From the NCBI RefSeq assembly GCF_008693075.1, contig NZ_VXKJ01000030.1, positions 165,757 through 229,756 on the forward strand: a stretch of 64,000 nt of DNA, written 5' to 3'. Positions within the stretch are counted from its first letter, which is position 1. The number at the start of each line of letters is the position of its first letter. Made by a program: the position numbers and the translations under genes. This document shows positions 7,623 to 15,569 of the stretch, one piece after another. Origin of the DNA: Corynebacterium phocae (GTDB lineage Bacteria; Actinomycetota; Actinomycetes; Mycobacteriales; Mycobacteriaceae). Below the pieces are notes generated by a model that did no database searches, was not told the origin of the DNA, and was given only the letters and a program-made list of their open reading frames with translations.

Positions 7623-8749
7623 AAATTCCTTTCTACCGCACCTGCCATGCGGTCAATGGCTTCTTCCAATATTTCCCGCGAGGTAGCAAAATTCAACCGC
7701 GCGTGGCCGGCCCCGCCGGTGCCAAAGCTGGCGCCCTCATTGAGGGCTACTCGTGCGTGCTTGAGCAGCCACGCCGCCGGATAGCTGCCGATGCCCGCCT
7801 CCGCGGAGTTGAAGTCCAGCCACGCCAGGTAGGTAGCCTGCGGGGGTTCCACCTTTATGCCCGGGATACGGGAAGGCAGCTGGGCGCAGACAAAGTCCCG
7901 GTTGGCGCGCAGTATCTCAAGTTGTTGGTCAAGGTAGGGGTCCCCGTGGTCGTAGGCTGCGGCGGCCGCCAAAATGCCCATTGTGCCGGTTCCCTCCTTG
8001 GCCACTAAAGGTAGACCTTTCCACACCCGGTAGTCAGCTTCGTTGGACAAAATTAGCTGGGCGCACTTCAACCCGGCGGTGTTGAAGGCTTTGGACGTGG
8101 CGGTGACTGTGATGGTGCGGTCAGCGGCGGCATCGGAAAGGCTAGCCACGGGGAGGTGCCGGCCGTCAAAGACTAGGGGCGCGTGGATTTCATCTGCCAA
8201 GATACGCGCGTCATATTTCACCGCCAGGTCCACCAACCCGGTGAGCATTTCCCGGTCCAAGACGGTGCCCAGTGGGTTATAGGGGTTGGCCAGGAGGATT
8301 GAGCCCGCCCCGGCGGCAAAGGCACGCTCGATGGATTCCAGATCCAGCCCGCACTCCAGGCGCTCGCGGCCGTGGAGCCCGGGTAGCTCCAGCAGTGGGG
8401 GATAAGAGGGCGTGGGTACCGCCACCGCGGAGCCGGCGCGGGTGAAATACTGGATACTAAGGGAAAGCCCGCGCACGACGTCCGGGATCCAGAACACGCG
8501 CGCCGGGTCCGGGGTCCAGCCATAGCGGCGGCCGTAGAAACTGGCCACGGATTCGCGCAGCGTGGTGGCCCCCGGAGCCGGGTTATAGCCAAAGCATTCC
8601 TTGGCCACCATGTCTTTGATGGCCGCTAGGACCGGCGGGGCGGTGGGAAAGTCTGACTCAGCAATCCACAGCGGCAGCACGTCTGGTCCGTACGTGGTCC
8701 ACTTGGAGGTACAGCGCTTTTGTAGCGTAGCGAGGGTAGGGAAATCCAT
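7619..8749 (-). CDS. aecD: PatB/MalY-family cystathionine beta-lyase (AecD-like C-S lyase)
   Basis: PLP-dependent fold-type I enzyme, 376 aa, expected to cleave C-S bonds of cystathionine or cysteine conjugates to pyruvate, ammonia and a thiol. Visible active-site features are NPYNPLG, the Asp of ILADEIHAPLVF, the PLP lysine in TSKAFNTAGLKCAQ, and the carboxylate-binding Arg in HARLNFA. MalY/PatB proteins share the DEIHAPL motif. The gene follows the ABC exporter by 5 bp and overlaps the monooxygenase gene. The symbol is by analogy to C. glutamicum aecD. Confidence 0.85.
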   Translation of the reverse strand: MDFPTLATLQKRCTSKWTTYGPDVLPLWIAESDFPTAPPVLAAIKDMVAKECFGYNPAPGATTLRESVASFYGRRYGWTPDPARVFWIPDVVRGLSLSIQYFTRAGSAVAVPTPSYPPLLELPGLHGRERLECGLDLESIERAFAAGAGSILLANPYNPLGTVLDREMLTGLVDLAVKYDARILADEIHAPLVFDGRHLPVASLSDAAADRTITVTATSKAFNTAGLKCAQLILSNEADYRVWKGLPLVAKEGTGTMGILAAAAAYDHGDPYLDQQLEILRANRDFVCAQLPSRIPGIKVEPPQATYLAWLDFNSAEAGIGSYPAAWLLKHARVALNEGASFGTGGAGHARLNFATSREILEEAIDRMAGAVERNL

Positions 8750-8754
8750 GCGCC

Positions 8755-10623
8755 TTAGTGTAGAGCGTTATCTTTGGCCACGAACCCGTATCTTTTGAGT
8801 TTTTCCCGATCTGCCTGGGCAGAGGATTGCGTGAGGGCTAAAAGCTCTGCATAAATTCCGCCGGACCCGGCCAGTTGCGCTGGGGACCCCATTTCCGCCA
8901 CGCGGCCGTTGTCTAGCGTGATGATGGTGTCCACATCCGCGATGGTGGACAAACGGTGCGCGATGATCAAGGTGGTGCGGTCTTTCATCAATTCTTCTAA
9001 GCCGGCCTGGACCACGCGTTCAGACTTGGTATCCAGCGCGGAGGTGGCCTCATCCAGGATGAGGATAGGGGCGTCTTTGAGCATGGCCCGGGCCACGGAG
9101 ACGCGTTGTTTTTGGCCCCCGGAGAGCTTGAGCCCCCGCTCGCCGATGACGGTGTCATAGCCGTCGGGGAAGGCCGTGATGAACTCGTGGGCGTTGGCGC
9201 GGCGCGCGACTGCTTCGATTTCCGCATCCGTGGCGCCGGGCTTGCCGTAGGCAATGTTTTCGCGGACGGTCCCGGAAAACAGGTACGCGTCTTGGAATAC
9301 CACGCCCACGGACGCGCGCAGTTCCCAGGCACTGAGGTCGCTGATATCACGGCCCAGGACCCGCATGGCACCACGGTCCGGGCGGTAGAGGCCCAACAGG
9401 AGGTTGACCAGCGTGGACTTGCCGCCACCGGACTCACCCACCAGGGCAATTTTTTCCCCTTCCCGGGCATGGAAGGTAATGTCTGCGACCACCGGCTTGC
9501 CCTGTTCATAGGAAAACCCCACGCGGTCAAAGGCAAAGACCGGTTCACCGGCAACGTCTGGGAGCGCGCGGGGGTGGGCTATGGTCAGCTGCGGGGTATC
9601 GGACGCGGTAGTGGCCGCCACCAGCTGCGGGTTGGCGGTGGGCTCAATTTCTTCCTCCATGACCTGGAAATAATCGCGGGATCCGGCAATCGCCCGTTGC
9701 GCGGTATCCACCATCCAACTAAGCATGAACACTGGTTGGCGGGACATGGAGACCAACTGGATGAGCATGACCATGTCCCCAATGGTGAAGTAGCCCTCCA
9801 GCGTGCGCCAGAAAATCACCGCGTAGACGCCAAAGAAGGCCGCCGCCATGGACAGTTGGCGCAGGGCGTCCATCTGGTGCCACCACCGTGACTGCGGACG
9901 GGTTTGGTCCACAGTCCCGCGGTAATGCTTGCCAAATTTCAGCAGCTCCCGCGCCTCTGCCACGAAGGACTTGGTGACCTTGATTTGTCCCACCACCTCG
10001 GAAAAACGCCCGTTGGCCTGGTCGATGTGCTCGTTTTTCACCGTCTCATACTTCTGCCACCGCGTGGATGTCAGCGCGGTTAGCCACAGGTAGAGCGGGA
10101 AGAGGATAACCAGTAGGACGGCCAGCGGCCAGTAGTAGTAGGCCGTAATAGCTAGTACCGCCGTGATCTGCAGGATCATGGAAAAGAACGTGTTGGCAAA
10201 AGACTGCAGGAAGTTGGACACGTTCATAATGGAGCGGTCCAGTCTGGCGATGATAGTCCCGGTTACCTGTTCGTCGAAGTAGCCCTGCGGCAGGACCAAC
10301 AGCTTAGCGAAGTACCTGGTGGAAAGTATTTGCCGCAGTCGCGCTACCATCACGTCGCCGGCGTAACCGCCAATGTTGTGGATGACGCCGTGGGCGGCGT
10401 CGGCAGCTAGGAGCCCTACCGCCAACCATAAGACGGTTGCCAAGGCCCCCTCTGCGGCGCCGTTGTTGATTGCGGCCACGATGGTGTCTGTGGCCTCACG
10501 CACCAAAAACGGCGAGACCATAGCCAAAGCCGCGCCTAAGGTTGCTGTGACAATTACCGCTACATAAAAAGGCCACAGGGCAGAAGCAGAACAAATAATC
10601 CGGGTCAGTTGTTTCATTGCCAA
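8755..10623 (-). CDS. ABC exporter half-transporter (fused membrane and ATPase domains)
   Basis: A 622-aa half-transporter that should work as a dimer in the membrane. Residues ~15-310 are the six-helix exporter domain. The ATPase domain (~370-600) has Walker A GESGGGKST, Q-loop VVFQDAYLFSGTVRENIAYG, signature LSGGQKQRVSVARAM, Walker B ILILDEATSALD and H-loop IIAHRLSTI. All catalytic residues look intact. The substrate is unknown; family members export lipids, drugs or peptides. It lies 5 bp before the C-S lyase gene, suggesting one transcript. The start is MAMKQL at 10623. Confidence 0.9.
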   Translation of the reverse strand: MAMKQLTRIICSASALWPFYVAVIVTATLGAALAMVSPFLVREATDTIVAAINNGAAEGALATVLWLAVGLLAADAAHGVIHNIGGYAGDVMVARLRQILSTRYFAKLLVLPQGYFDEQVTGTIIARLDRSIMNVSNFLQSFANTFFSMILQITAVLAITAYYYWPLAVLLVILFPLYLWLTALTSTRWQKYETVKNEHIDQANGRFSEVVGQIKVTKSFVAEARELLKFGKHYRGTVDQTRPQSRWWHQMDALRQLSMAAAFFGVYAVIFWRTLEGYFTIGDMVMLIQLVSMSRQPVFMLSWMVDTAQRAIAGSRDYFQVMEEEIEPTANPQLVAATTASDTPQLTIAHPRALPDVAGEPVFAFDRVGFSYEQGKPVVADITFHAREGEKIALVGESGGGKSTLVNLLLGLYRPDRGAMRVLGRDISDLSAWELRASVGVVFQDAYLFSGTVRENIAYGKPGATDAEIEAVARRANAHEFITAFPDGYDTVIGERGLKLSGGQKQRVSVARAMLKDAPILILDEATSALDTKSERVVQAGLEELMKDRTTLIIAHRLSTIADVDTIITLDNGRVAEMGSPAQLAGSGGIYAELLALTQSSAQADREKLKRYGFVAKDNALH

Positions 10624-10735
10624 ATCACTATGCCACCTTGTTTCTGTCCCTGCACCTTGCTATTGCCTAAGTAAAACCCGGAGTGGGTTAAAGTAGGAGG
10701 GTAAAAGAATTTCGTCCTTTTGAAAGGTCAGCCCC

Positions 10736-11290
10736 GTGAGTAAAATCTCCCGTGTCCTCCTGGTGCCTACCGCTGTGGCTTCTATGCTGGCGCTATCAGC
10801 GTGCGCCGTGCTACAACCCGAGGAAGCCGGCCTGGGCGGTGGCGAAGAAATTGAGGTCACCACCTCAGTTGCGCCACCCTACGAACCCAAGGTGGTTGCC
10901 AACAAGGAAATCACCGAACCCAACCGGGACTGGATTAAAGACGAGGGCCTGGGGGTGTCGTGGAAGCTCCAGGGCGTCTACGCCGACACCTACCGCGGCA
11001 CCGTGGTCACCGTGTTGGTGCGCAACGATAACCCGCAACCGCTGCCGCCTACCGCCATTGGCCAGCCCAAACTTGAGCGCACGGACGGCGTGGACGGTTT
11101 CATCCCAGTCGAACCGGTGGAATATGACCCGGAGCTCAACACGGACCTCACCCCACCTGGCTTGGATGTCCCGCTGGGCTCTCAGGCGGCCACCAACTTG
11201 CAGTACCGCTTTGACACCGGCGTGGGGTCTTTGTGGAAAGCCAAGTTCACCATTGGCAACGTGACCTGGGTGGGAAACCTCAACGTATGA
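10736..11290 (+). CDS. Putative lipoprotein, unknown function
   Basis: The GTG start at 10736 follows a GAAAGG ribosome site by about 8 nt. The 184-aa product has a lipoprotein signal peptide (KISRVLLVPTAVASMLALSAC, with the lipobox LSAC) followed by an acidic linker. A beta-rich domain of ~125 residues follows, with a VVTVLVRNDNPQPLPP segment that resembles an Ig-like extracytoplasmic fold. No family name can be given. Its stop overlaps the ATG of idi (ATGA), so the two are translationally coupled although their functions look unrelated. Confidence 0.75.
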   Translation: MSKISRVLLVPTAVASMLALSACAVLQPEEAGLGGGEEIEVTTSVAPPYEPKVVANKEITEPNRDWIKDEGLGVSWKLQGVYADTYRGTVVTVLVRNDNPQPLPPTAIGQPKLERTDGVDGFIPVEPVEYDPELNTDLTPPGLDVPLGSQAATNLQYRFDTGVGSLWKAKFTIGNVTWVGNLNV

Positions 11291-11868
11291 CGGAGCAGGT
11301 GGTACTCATAGGTGCGGACGGCCAGCCGGCCGGAACTGCTGATAAGGCCGCCGTCCACACCACTGACACCCCCTTGCACCTGGCCTTTTCCGCGTGGGTG
11401 CTCCGCGGCCGGGAGGTGCTTATCACCCGCCGCGCGCTGACCAAGAAAACGTGGCCGGGCGTGTGGACCAACGCCTTTTGCGGGCACCCCGGGCCGGGGG
11501 AGGATATGACGGCTGCGGTGCGCCGCCGCGGGGCGTTCGAGCTGGGGTTCGACCACTTCAAACCGTCCCCGGAGCACCAGGGCCCGGAGCTTAGCGGGAC
11601 GCTTGGAGAGCCAGAGCTTGTAGTTCCGGATTTTTCCTACCGCGCGGTGGACTCATCGGGCATTGTTGAAAATGAGATTTGCCCGGTTTACCTCTGCCGG
11701 GTGGCCCCGGGCGTAGAGCCCCGGCCCAACCCGGAAGAGGTGGACTCCTACCTGTGGGTGCCCGCAGCAGCGTTGCTATCCGCGGTTTCTGCCACTCCCG
11801 GCGTCTTTAGCCCCTGGATGGTCTGGGAGTTAGAGCACCCCCAGCTCCAACAACGGGTCCTGGGCTAG
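11287..11868 (+). CDS. idi: Isopentenyl-diphosphate delta-isomerase, type I
   Basis: Interconverts IPP and DMAPP, feeding polyprenyl carrier, menaquinone and carotenoid synthesis. The 193-aa protein starts at the ATG that overlaps the lipoprotein stop. Family residues are visible: metal-binding His in AAVHTTDTPLHLAF, the catalytic Cys in TNAFCGHP, Glu in RRGAFELGF, and the catalytic Glu pair in GIVENEICPVY. The ending SYLWVPAAALL is also typical. It lies upstream of, and convergent with, the esterase gene; the 3' ends overlap by 4 bp. Confidence 0.93.
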   Translation: MTEQVVLIGADGQPAGTADKAAVHTTDTPLHLAFSAWVLRGREVLITRRALTKKTWPGVWTNAFCGHPGPGEDMTAAVRRRGAFELGFDHFKPSPEHQGPELSGTLGEPELVVPDFSYRAVDSSGIVENEICPVYLCRVAPGVEPRPNPEEVDSYLWVPAAALLSAVSATPGVFSPWMVWELEHPQLQQRVLG

Positions 11869-13109
11869 CTTTCCTGGAAAGCCTGGGTGACGTAGTTCAG
11901 CGTGCCGTAGGTGGTGCGCGCGTGACCGGTGTCTAGGTTAAATTCCCACACCGCGTGGTCCGGGCGGTAGGCCTCAAAACCGGGCTCGCCGGTCCGGGCG
12001 AATTCCACCAGCCAGCCGTGCAGCAGGGACTCGGTGACACCAAACAAGGGGCGCAGCTCCTGGCAGTGCAAGGCGGGGCCTTCGGCGCGCACGAATTCCA
12101 TCATCCACGTCTTTCCCGGCGCGCGCGCCCCGACCTGTTCCACCCAGCGCCGGATGAGGCTATCGCCTACCAGCCGGCCAAGGGGATTGGACTTGGCACC
12201 GGAAAGGTCAAGCCAGGTGGAAAAACGTTCCCGGCGCATGTCAAAGCGCGGGCACAGCCACCACGCCAGGGTGCGGCGCGCCGGGCTGATATCTGCCTTG
12301 CCGCCCAAATCGTAGAATTCCTCCCGCGTGGAAGACAGCACGATGGGGATATCTGCCAGCTCTTCCGGCTGCAAAGGATAGGGCCCCAGCGCCATGTCAA
12401 AGCGGTATTTTTTCCGGAACTTCGCGTAGCCTGCAGTGACCTTCTCCGGGGCGGTGGCCTCCAAGTTTGCCTTAGTGATGGGCGCTCCCAAAGCCCGGCG
12501 CAGCGTGGCCTTGCGGTGCTCAAAGCCCTGGCGGGGAAAACACGGGGACATGGCCAGTACCCGGCGGAACGCCCCGCGGTAATGATCGCGGCGGGCCAGC
12601 CACAACGCTGTGGTAGCCCCCGCCGATTGCCCGACCAGAGTGACGTTAGTGGGATCCCCACCGAACGCCGCAATGTTTTTCTGGATCCACTCCAACCCCA
12701 GCTGGCAGTCACCTATAGCCCGATAAGAAAAGTAGTTGTCCTCCGGGAGCTTGGCCAACCCCGGCAGACCCACCCGGTAGCCCAGCTGGACCTGGACTAT
12801 GCCGGCGCGGGCGTTGGCGGTGCCATCGGCACGCGAGTCTTCGTGCGTGCCGGACTCATAGCGCCCGCCGTGGATGTAGACCACCACGGGGTACCCACCG
12901 CTGCGGCGCGGGGTGGGCGCGGTGATGGTTAGCGCTATGGCGTCCGGGCGGGGCGTGGTGGCGTCATACTCACCCAGGTGCGGCGCCGGCTCCGACTCCG
13001 CGTATTCACCGGGGATGTGGGAGTACGCGATGGAGTGGAAAGAGTTCACACCATCTTCGGTGCGGCCTTGGAAAGTACCAGCGGGGGCAGTAATGCTCAC
13101 GTAAGTCAT
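11865..13109 (-). CDS. Type-B carboxylesterase family protein
   Basis: A serine hydrolase of the alpha/beta fold, 414 aa. The oxyanion motif VVVYIHGGRYESG and the nucleophile elbow VTLVGQSAGATTALW are clear, and CQLGLEWIQKNIAAFGGDP is a carboxylesterase-B hallmark. The chosen start, MTYVSITAPAG at 13109, aligns with the family N-terminus; the 39 residues upstream in frame look untranslated. No signal peptide is visible, so it is probably cytoplasmic. It is shorter than the ~500-aa usual length, lacking much of the cap and C-terminal region. The substrate is unknown. Confidence 0.87.
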   Translation of the reverse strand: MTYVSITAPAGTFQGRTEDGVNSFHSIAYSHIPGEYAESEPAPHLGEYDATTPRPDAIALTITAPTPRRSGGYPVVVYIHGGRYESGTHEDSRADGTANARAGIVQVQLGYRVGLPGLAKLPEDNYFSYRAIGDCQLGLEWIQKNIAAFGGDPTNVTLVGQSAGATTALWLARRDHYRGAFRRVLAMSPCFPRQGFEHRKATLRRALGAPITKANLEATAPEKVTAGYAKFRKKYRFDMALGPYPLQPEELADIPIVLSSTREEFYDLGGKADISPARRTLAWWLCPRFDMRRERFSTWLDLSGAKSNPLGRLVGDSLIRRWVEQVGARAPGKTWMMEFVRAEGPALHCQELRPLFGVTESLLHGWLVEFARTGEPGFEAYRPDHAVWEFNLDTGHARTTYGTLNYVTQAFQES

Positions 13110-13128
13110 AGCTACAAGACTACAATTT

Positions 13129-13308
13129 ATGAGCATGGAATGGTTTGACTCTTTTGCCCAGTGGATGGTCAACGCGCCCATCGCGGTGCAAATGCTCATC
13201 CTGGTGGCCACCGCGGTGCCCGCCATGGTGGTGCTGGCCTGGGTATTGATGTGGGCCGTTGACGCCGTAGCCCGGCTGGGCGCTAGGATTTACTCCCATG
13301 AGCAATGA
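13129..13308 (+). CDS. Small single-span membrane protein (59 aa)
   Basis: The ATG at 13129 opens a 59-codon frame, MSMEWFDSFAQWM and onward. One or two hydrophobic segments follow (APIAVQMLILVATAVPAMVVLAWVLMW) before a charged C-terminus ARIYSHEQ. It is divergent from the esterase gene, with starts 19 bp apart, and its last codons overlap the ATG of the next small gene by 11 bp. Small hydrophobic proteins occur near malQ in corynebacteria; the function is unknown. Confidence 0.7.
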   Translation: MSMEWFDSFAQWMVNAPIAVQMLILVATAVPAMVVLAWVLMWAVDAVARLGARIYSHEQ

Positions 13309-13444
13309 ACACCGTGAAGGCCTGTGGGACCCCGAGCGCCCCGTTAAACGCAAACGCGCGCTGCCCAAATCACGGGTCAGCGCGGCGCTATGGGTGCTGT
13401 TGGCGCTAGTGGCGGCAACAGCACTGCTGGGGGTTATCTTTTAG
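13298..13444 (+). CDS. Small tail-anchored-like membrane protein (48 aa)
   Basis: The ATG at 13298 lies inside the end of the preceding small gene. The product has a basic cytoplasmic-looking N-terminus (DPERPVKRKRALPKSR) and one C-terminal membrane helix (LWVLLALVAATALLGVIF). The stop at 13442-13444 overlaps the 3' end of malQ on the other strand by 11 bp. The overlap of the two small genes suggests coupling and perhaps a two-subunit membrane complex. No family is recognised. Confidence 0.65.
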   Translation: MSNEHREGLWDPERPVKRKRALPKSRVSAALWVLLALVAATALLGVIF

Positions 13445-15509
13445 CAGCCTGGGCTACTTGCTGGAACAGTTCGTAGTCCGGCAAGTCCTCCAGCAGCACG
13501 GCCTGGCCCTGGTCATCAGTCAGCGGGATACACCAGTTGGGGTACAGCGCACGCGTGGTGCCCGGCATATTTTGCGTCCGGCGGTCTCCCACCAGGTCCA
13601 CCAGGTTGGTGCAGGTCAGCGCGGAGGGGGTGGAGGAGATGAACTCGTGCAAAGCAACCACCTGCTCCTTGGGCGTCTGCGCGCCGGGGGCGGCAAAGTC
13701 CAAGACCTGGTCCATCCATTCGCGCTCAATGGCCAGCTCCTCGTCTACCGAGCGGGTCAAAAGCCCCAGCTGGTTGCGCAGCGTGATGTGCTCCCCGGCC
13801 AGGTAGCCCAGAGTGGGCGGGAGGTCGTGGGTGCCCACGGAGCTTAAGGCCAGCGGCCGGTAGTCGGAAGCCGGCAGGGGACCGGAGCCGTCAGCGGCGC
13901 TTTCAAACCAGATGATGGAGGTGCCCATGAGCCCGCGGTCCGCCAGAGCCCCGGCAACCCACGGCTCCAGCGTGCCCAGGTCTTCGCCTACCACTATCGC
14001 GCCGGCGCGCTTGGCCTCAAGCGTAAGCACTCCCACCATGGCCTCCCAGTCGTAGGAGACGTAGGTTCCCATGGTGGGCGGCTGACCCTTAGGAATCCAG
14101 TAGAGCCGGAACAGCCCCAGGATGTGGTCCACGCGTACGCCGCCGGCGTTGCGCAGGACGGTGGCCAGCATGTCACGCCACGGCCGGTAGCCGGATTCCG
14201 CTAGGCGCTCTGGGTGCCACGGTGGTTGGGACCAGTCTTGGCCCATCTGGTTGTAATCATCGGGCGGCGCGCCCACGGAGGCCTCCGGCACCAGGTATTG
14301 GGCCAGGGCGGCCGCGTCCGCGCCCTGGGCGTGGATGCCTACCGCGAGGTCGGTTATCAGCCCCACCTCCATCCCGGCGGCGGTGGCGCGTTCCTGGGCA
14401 GCGGCCAGCTGCTCGTCGCACAGGAACTGCAGCCAGCTGTAGAATTCCACCAACTCGGCGTGATCGGTGCTGCGGGCGTGGCGCCGGTTGGGGGTGGCCG
14501 CCAGTTCTTGTTGTGCGCACCAGGCGGCAAACTTGCGCAGGCCTTCCCCTTCGCGTTCGCGGAAGGCCTGGAAGGCTTCCTCGCGCGCGGTAGGGCGCGG
14601 CAGGCTAAAGAGCTCGCGCAGCACCTGGAGTTTGGCGGCGTAAATTTCATCGCGCACGATGTGCTGGGCGCTGGTGTTTCGTTCGCGGAATTCTGCCTGG
14701 AGTTCCTCGACGTCCTCCCGGATGTCTGCTGGCAGCAGGTCCAGCTCGGGGATGTCCGCAATGCTCAAGTAGATGGGGTTGATAAAACGCCGCGAGGTGG
14801 GCAGGTAGGGGGAATCTTCCACCGGCGGGAAGGGCTCTGCAGCGTGCAGGGGGTTTATCAGCAGGTAGTCCGCGCCGGCTTCGGTGGCCACGGTTTCGGC
14901 CAACAGGCCCAGGTCGCTGAAGTCCCCGATACCCCAGGAGTTGCGGGAGCGCACCGAGTACAGCTGCGCCATCACGCCGGTGCGCGGCCGCGCCAGGAGG
15001 GGGTCCGCGGTCTCCAGCCGCCGCGGCGCCACAATCAGCGGGCAGCATGCTTTGCCGATGCCGTCTGAGTCCAGGTGGATTTCATGGTAGCCCTCCGGCA
15101 GGTTGCCAGGCACGTGGAAGGTGGCCTCACCCCACATTTGGCCGTCTACGTGGGCGGGAGGGGTGAAGTTGTCATCTTGGTAGACTTCCGCCCGGCCGCC
15201 GCCTTCGAGCTCGATGTGTAGGCGCGCCGGGGCGCCGTCATGGACATGGACGGTAAATTGGCGCTCGGTGCCGGCGGTGGTCACCACTGCCGGCGGCAGT
15301 GGCCTAGACATCCGCTGGGTATATTCGCGGAAGAGCAGACCGGTGAGTTCTTCTTCATCCGGTTGTGCGGAGATGGGAACCCCAAGCGCCGCGAGCGCAT
15401 AGATAATTGAGGAACGGGGGATCTCAACGTACTTTCCACTGGCGGAGGTATATCCGGTGGCAACGTTGTACCTTTTTGCAAGCTGTGCGAGAAGATCTGG
15501 GATAGTCAC
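13434..15509 (-). CDS. malQ: 4-alpha-glucanotransferase (amylomaltase)
   Basis: Transfers glucan segments between maltodextrins in the cytoplasm, linking maltose and glycogen metabolism. The GTG start at 15509 (VTIPDLLAQL) gives 691 aa, close to the C. glutamicum enzyme. GH77 catalytic parts are visible: the nucleophile Asp in GGVRVDHILGLFRLYWIP, the acid/base Glu in VVGEDLGTLEPWV, and the third acid in GTHDLPPTLGYLAG. The N-terminal ~170 residues form the extra beta domain of actinobacterial MalQ. A -10-like CACAAT sits just before GTG, suggesting a leaderless message. Divergent from fadD15. Confidence 0.93.
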   Translation of the reverse strand: MTIPDLLAQLAKRYNVATGYTSASGKYVEIPRSSIIYALAALGVPISAQPDEEELTGLLFREYTQRMSRPLPPAVVTTAGTERQFTVHVHDGAPARLHIELEGGGRAEVYQDDNFTPPAHVDGQMWGEATFHVPGNLPEGYHEIHLDSDGIGKACCPLIVAPRRLETADPLLARPRTGVMAQLYSVRSRNSWGIGDFSDLGLLAETVATEAGADYLLINPLHAAEPFPPVEDSPYLPTSRRFINPIYLSIADIPELDLLPADIREDVEELQAEFRERNTSAQHIVRDEIYAAKLQVLRELFSLPRPTAREEAFQAFREREGEGLRKFAAWCAQQELAATPNRRHARSTDHAELVEFYSWLQFLCDEQLAAAQERATAAGMEVGLITDLAVGIHAQGADAAALAQYLVPEASVGAPPDDYNQMGQDWSQPPWHPERLAESGYRPWRDMLATVLRNAGGVRVDHILGLFRLYWIPKGQPPTMGTYVSYDWEAMVGVLTLEAKRAGAIVVGEDLGTLEPWVAGALADRGLMGTSIIWFESAADGSGPLPASDYRPLALSSVGTHDLPPTLGYLAGEHITLRNQLGLLTRSVDEELAIEREWMDQVLDFAAPGAQTPKEQVVALHEFISSTPSALTCTNLVDLVGDRRTQNMPGTTRALYPNWCIPLTDDQGQAVLLEDLPDYELFQQVAQAAKR

Positions 15510-15569
15510 ATGGTCAATTGTGCCATGAAAGGTAAGGTATCTAGCAGTCGTTGTTAGAAAGAAAGAGAT

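Noticed and set aside
11965..12932. Long plus-strand frames inside the esterase, malQ and TPM genes
   Set aside because: They are antisense frames caused by high G+C; the minus-strand proteins have clear family motifs.
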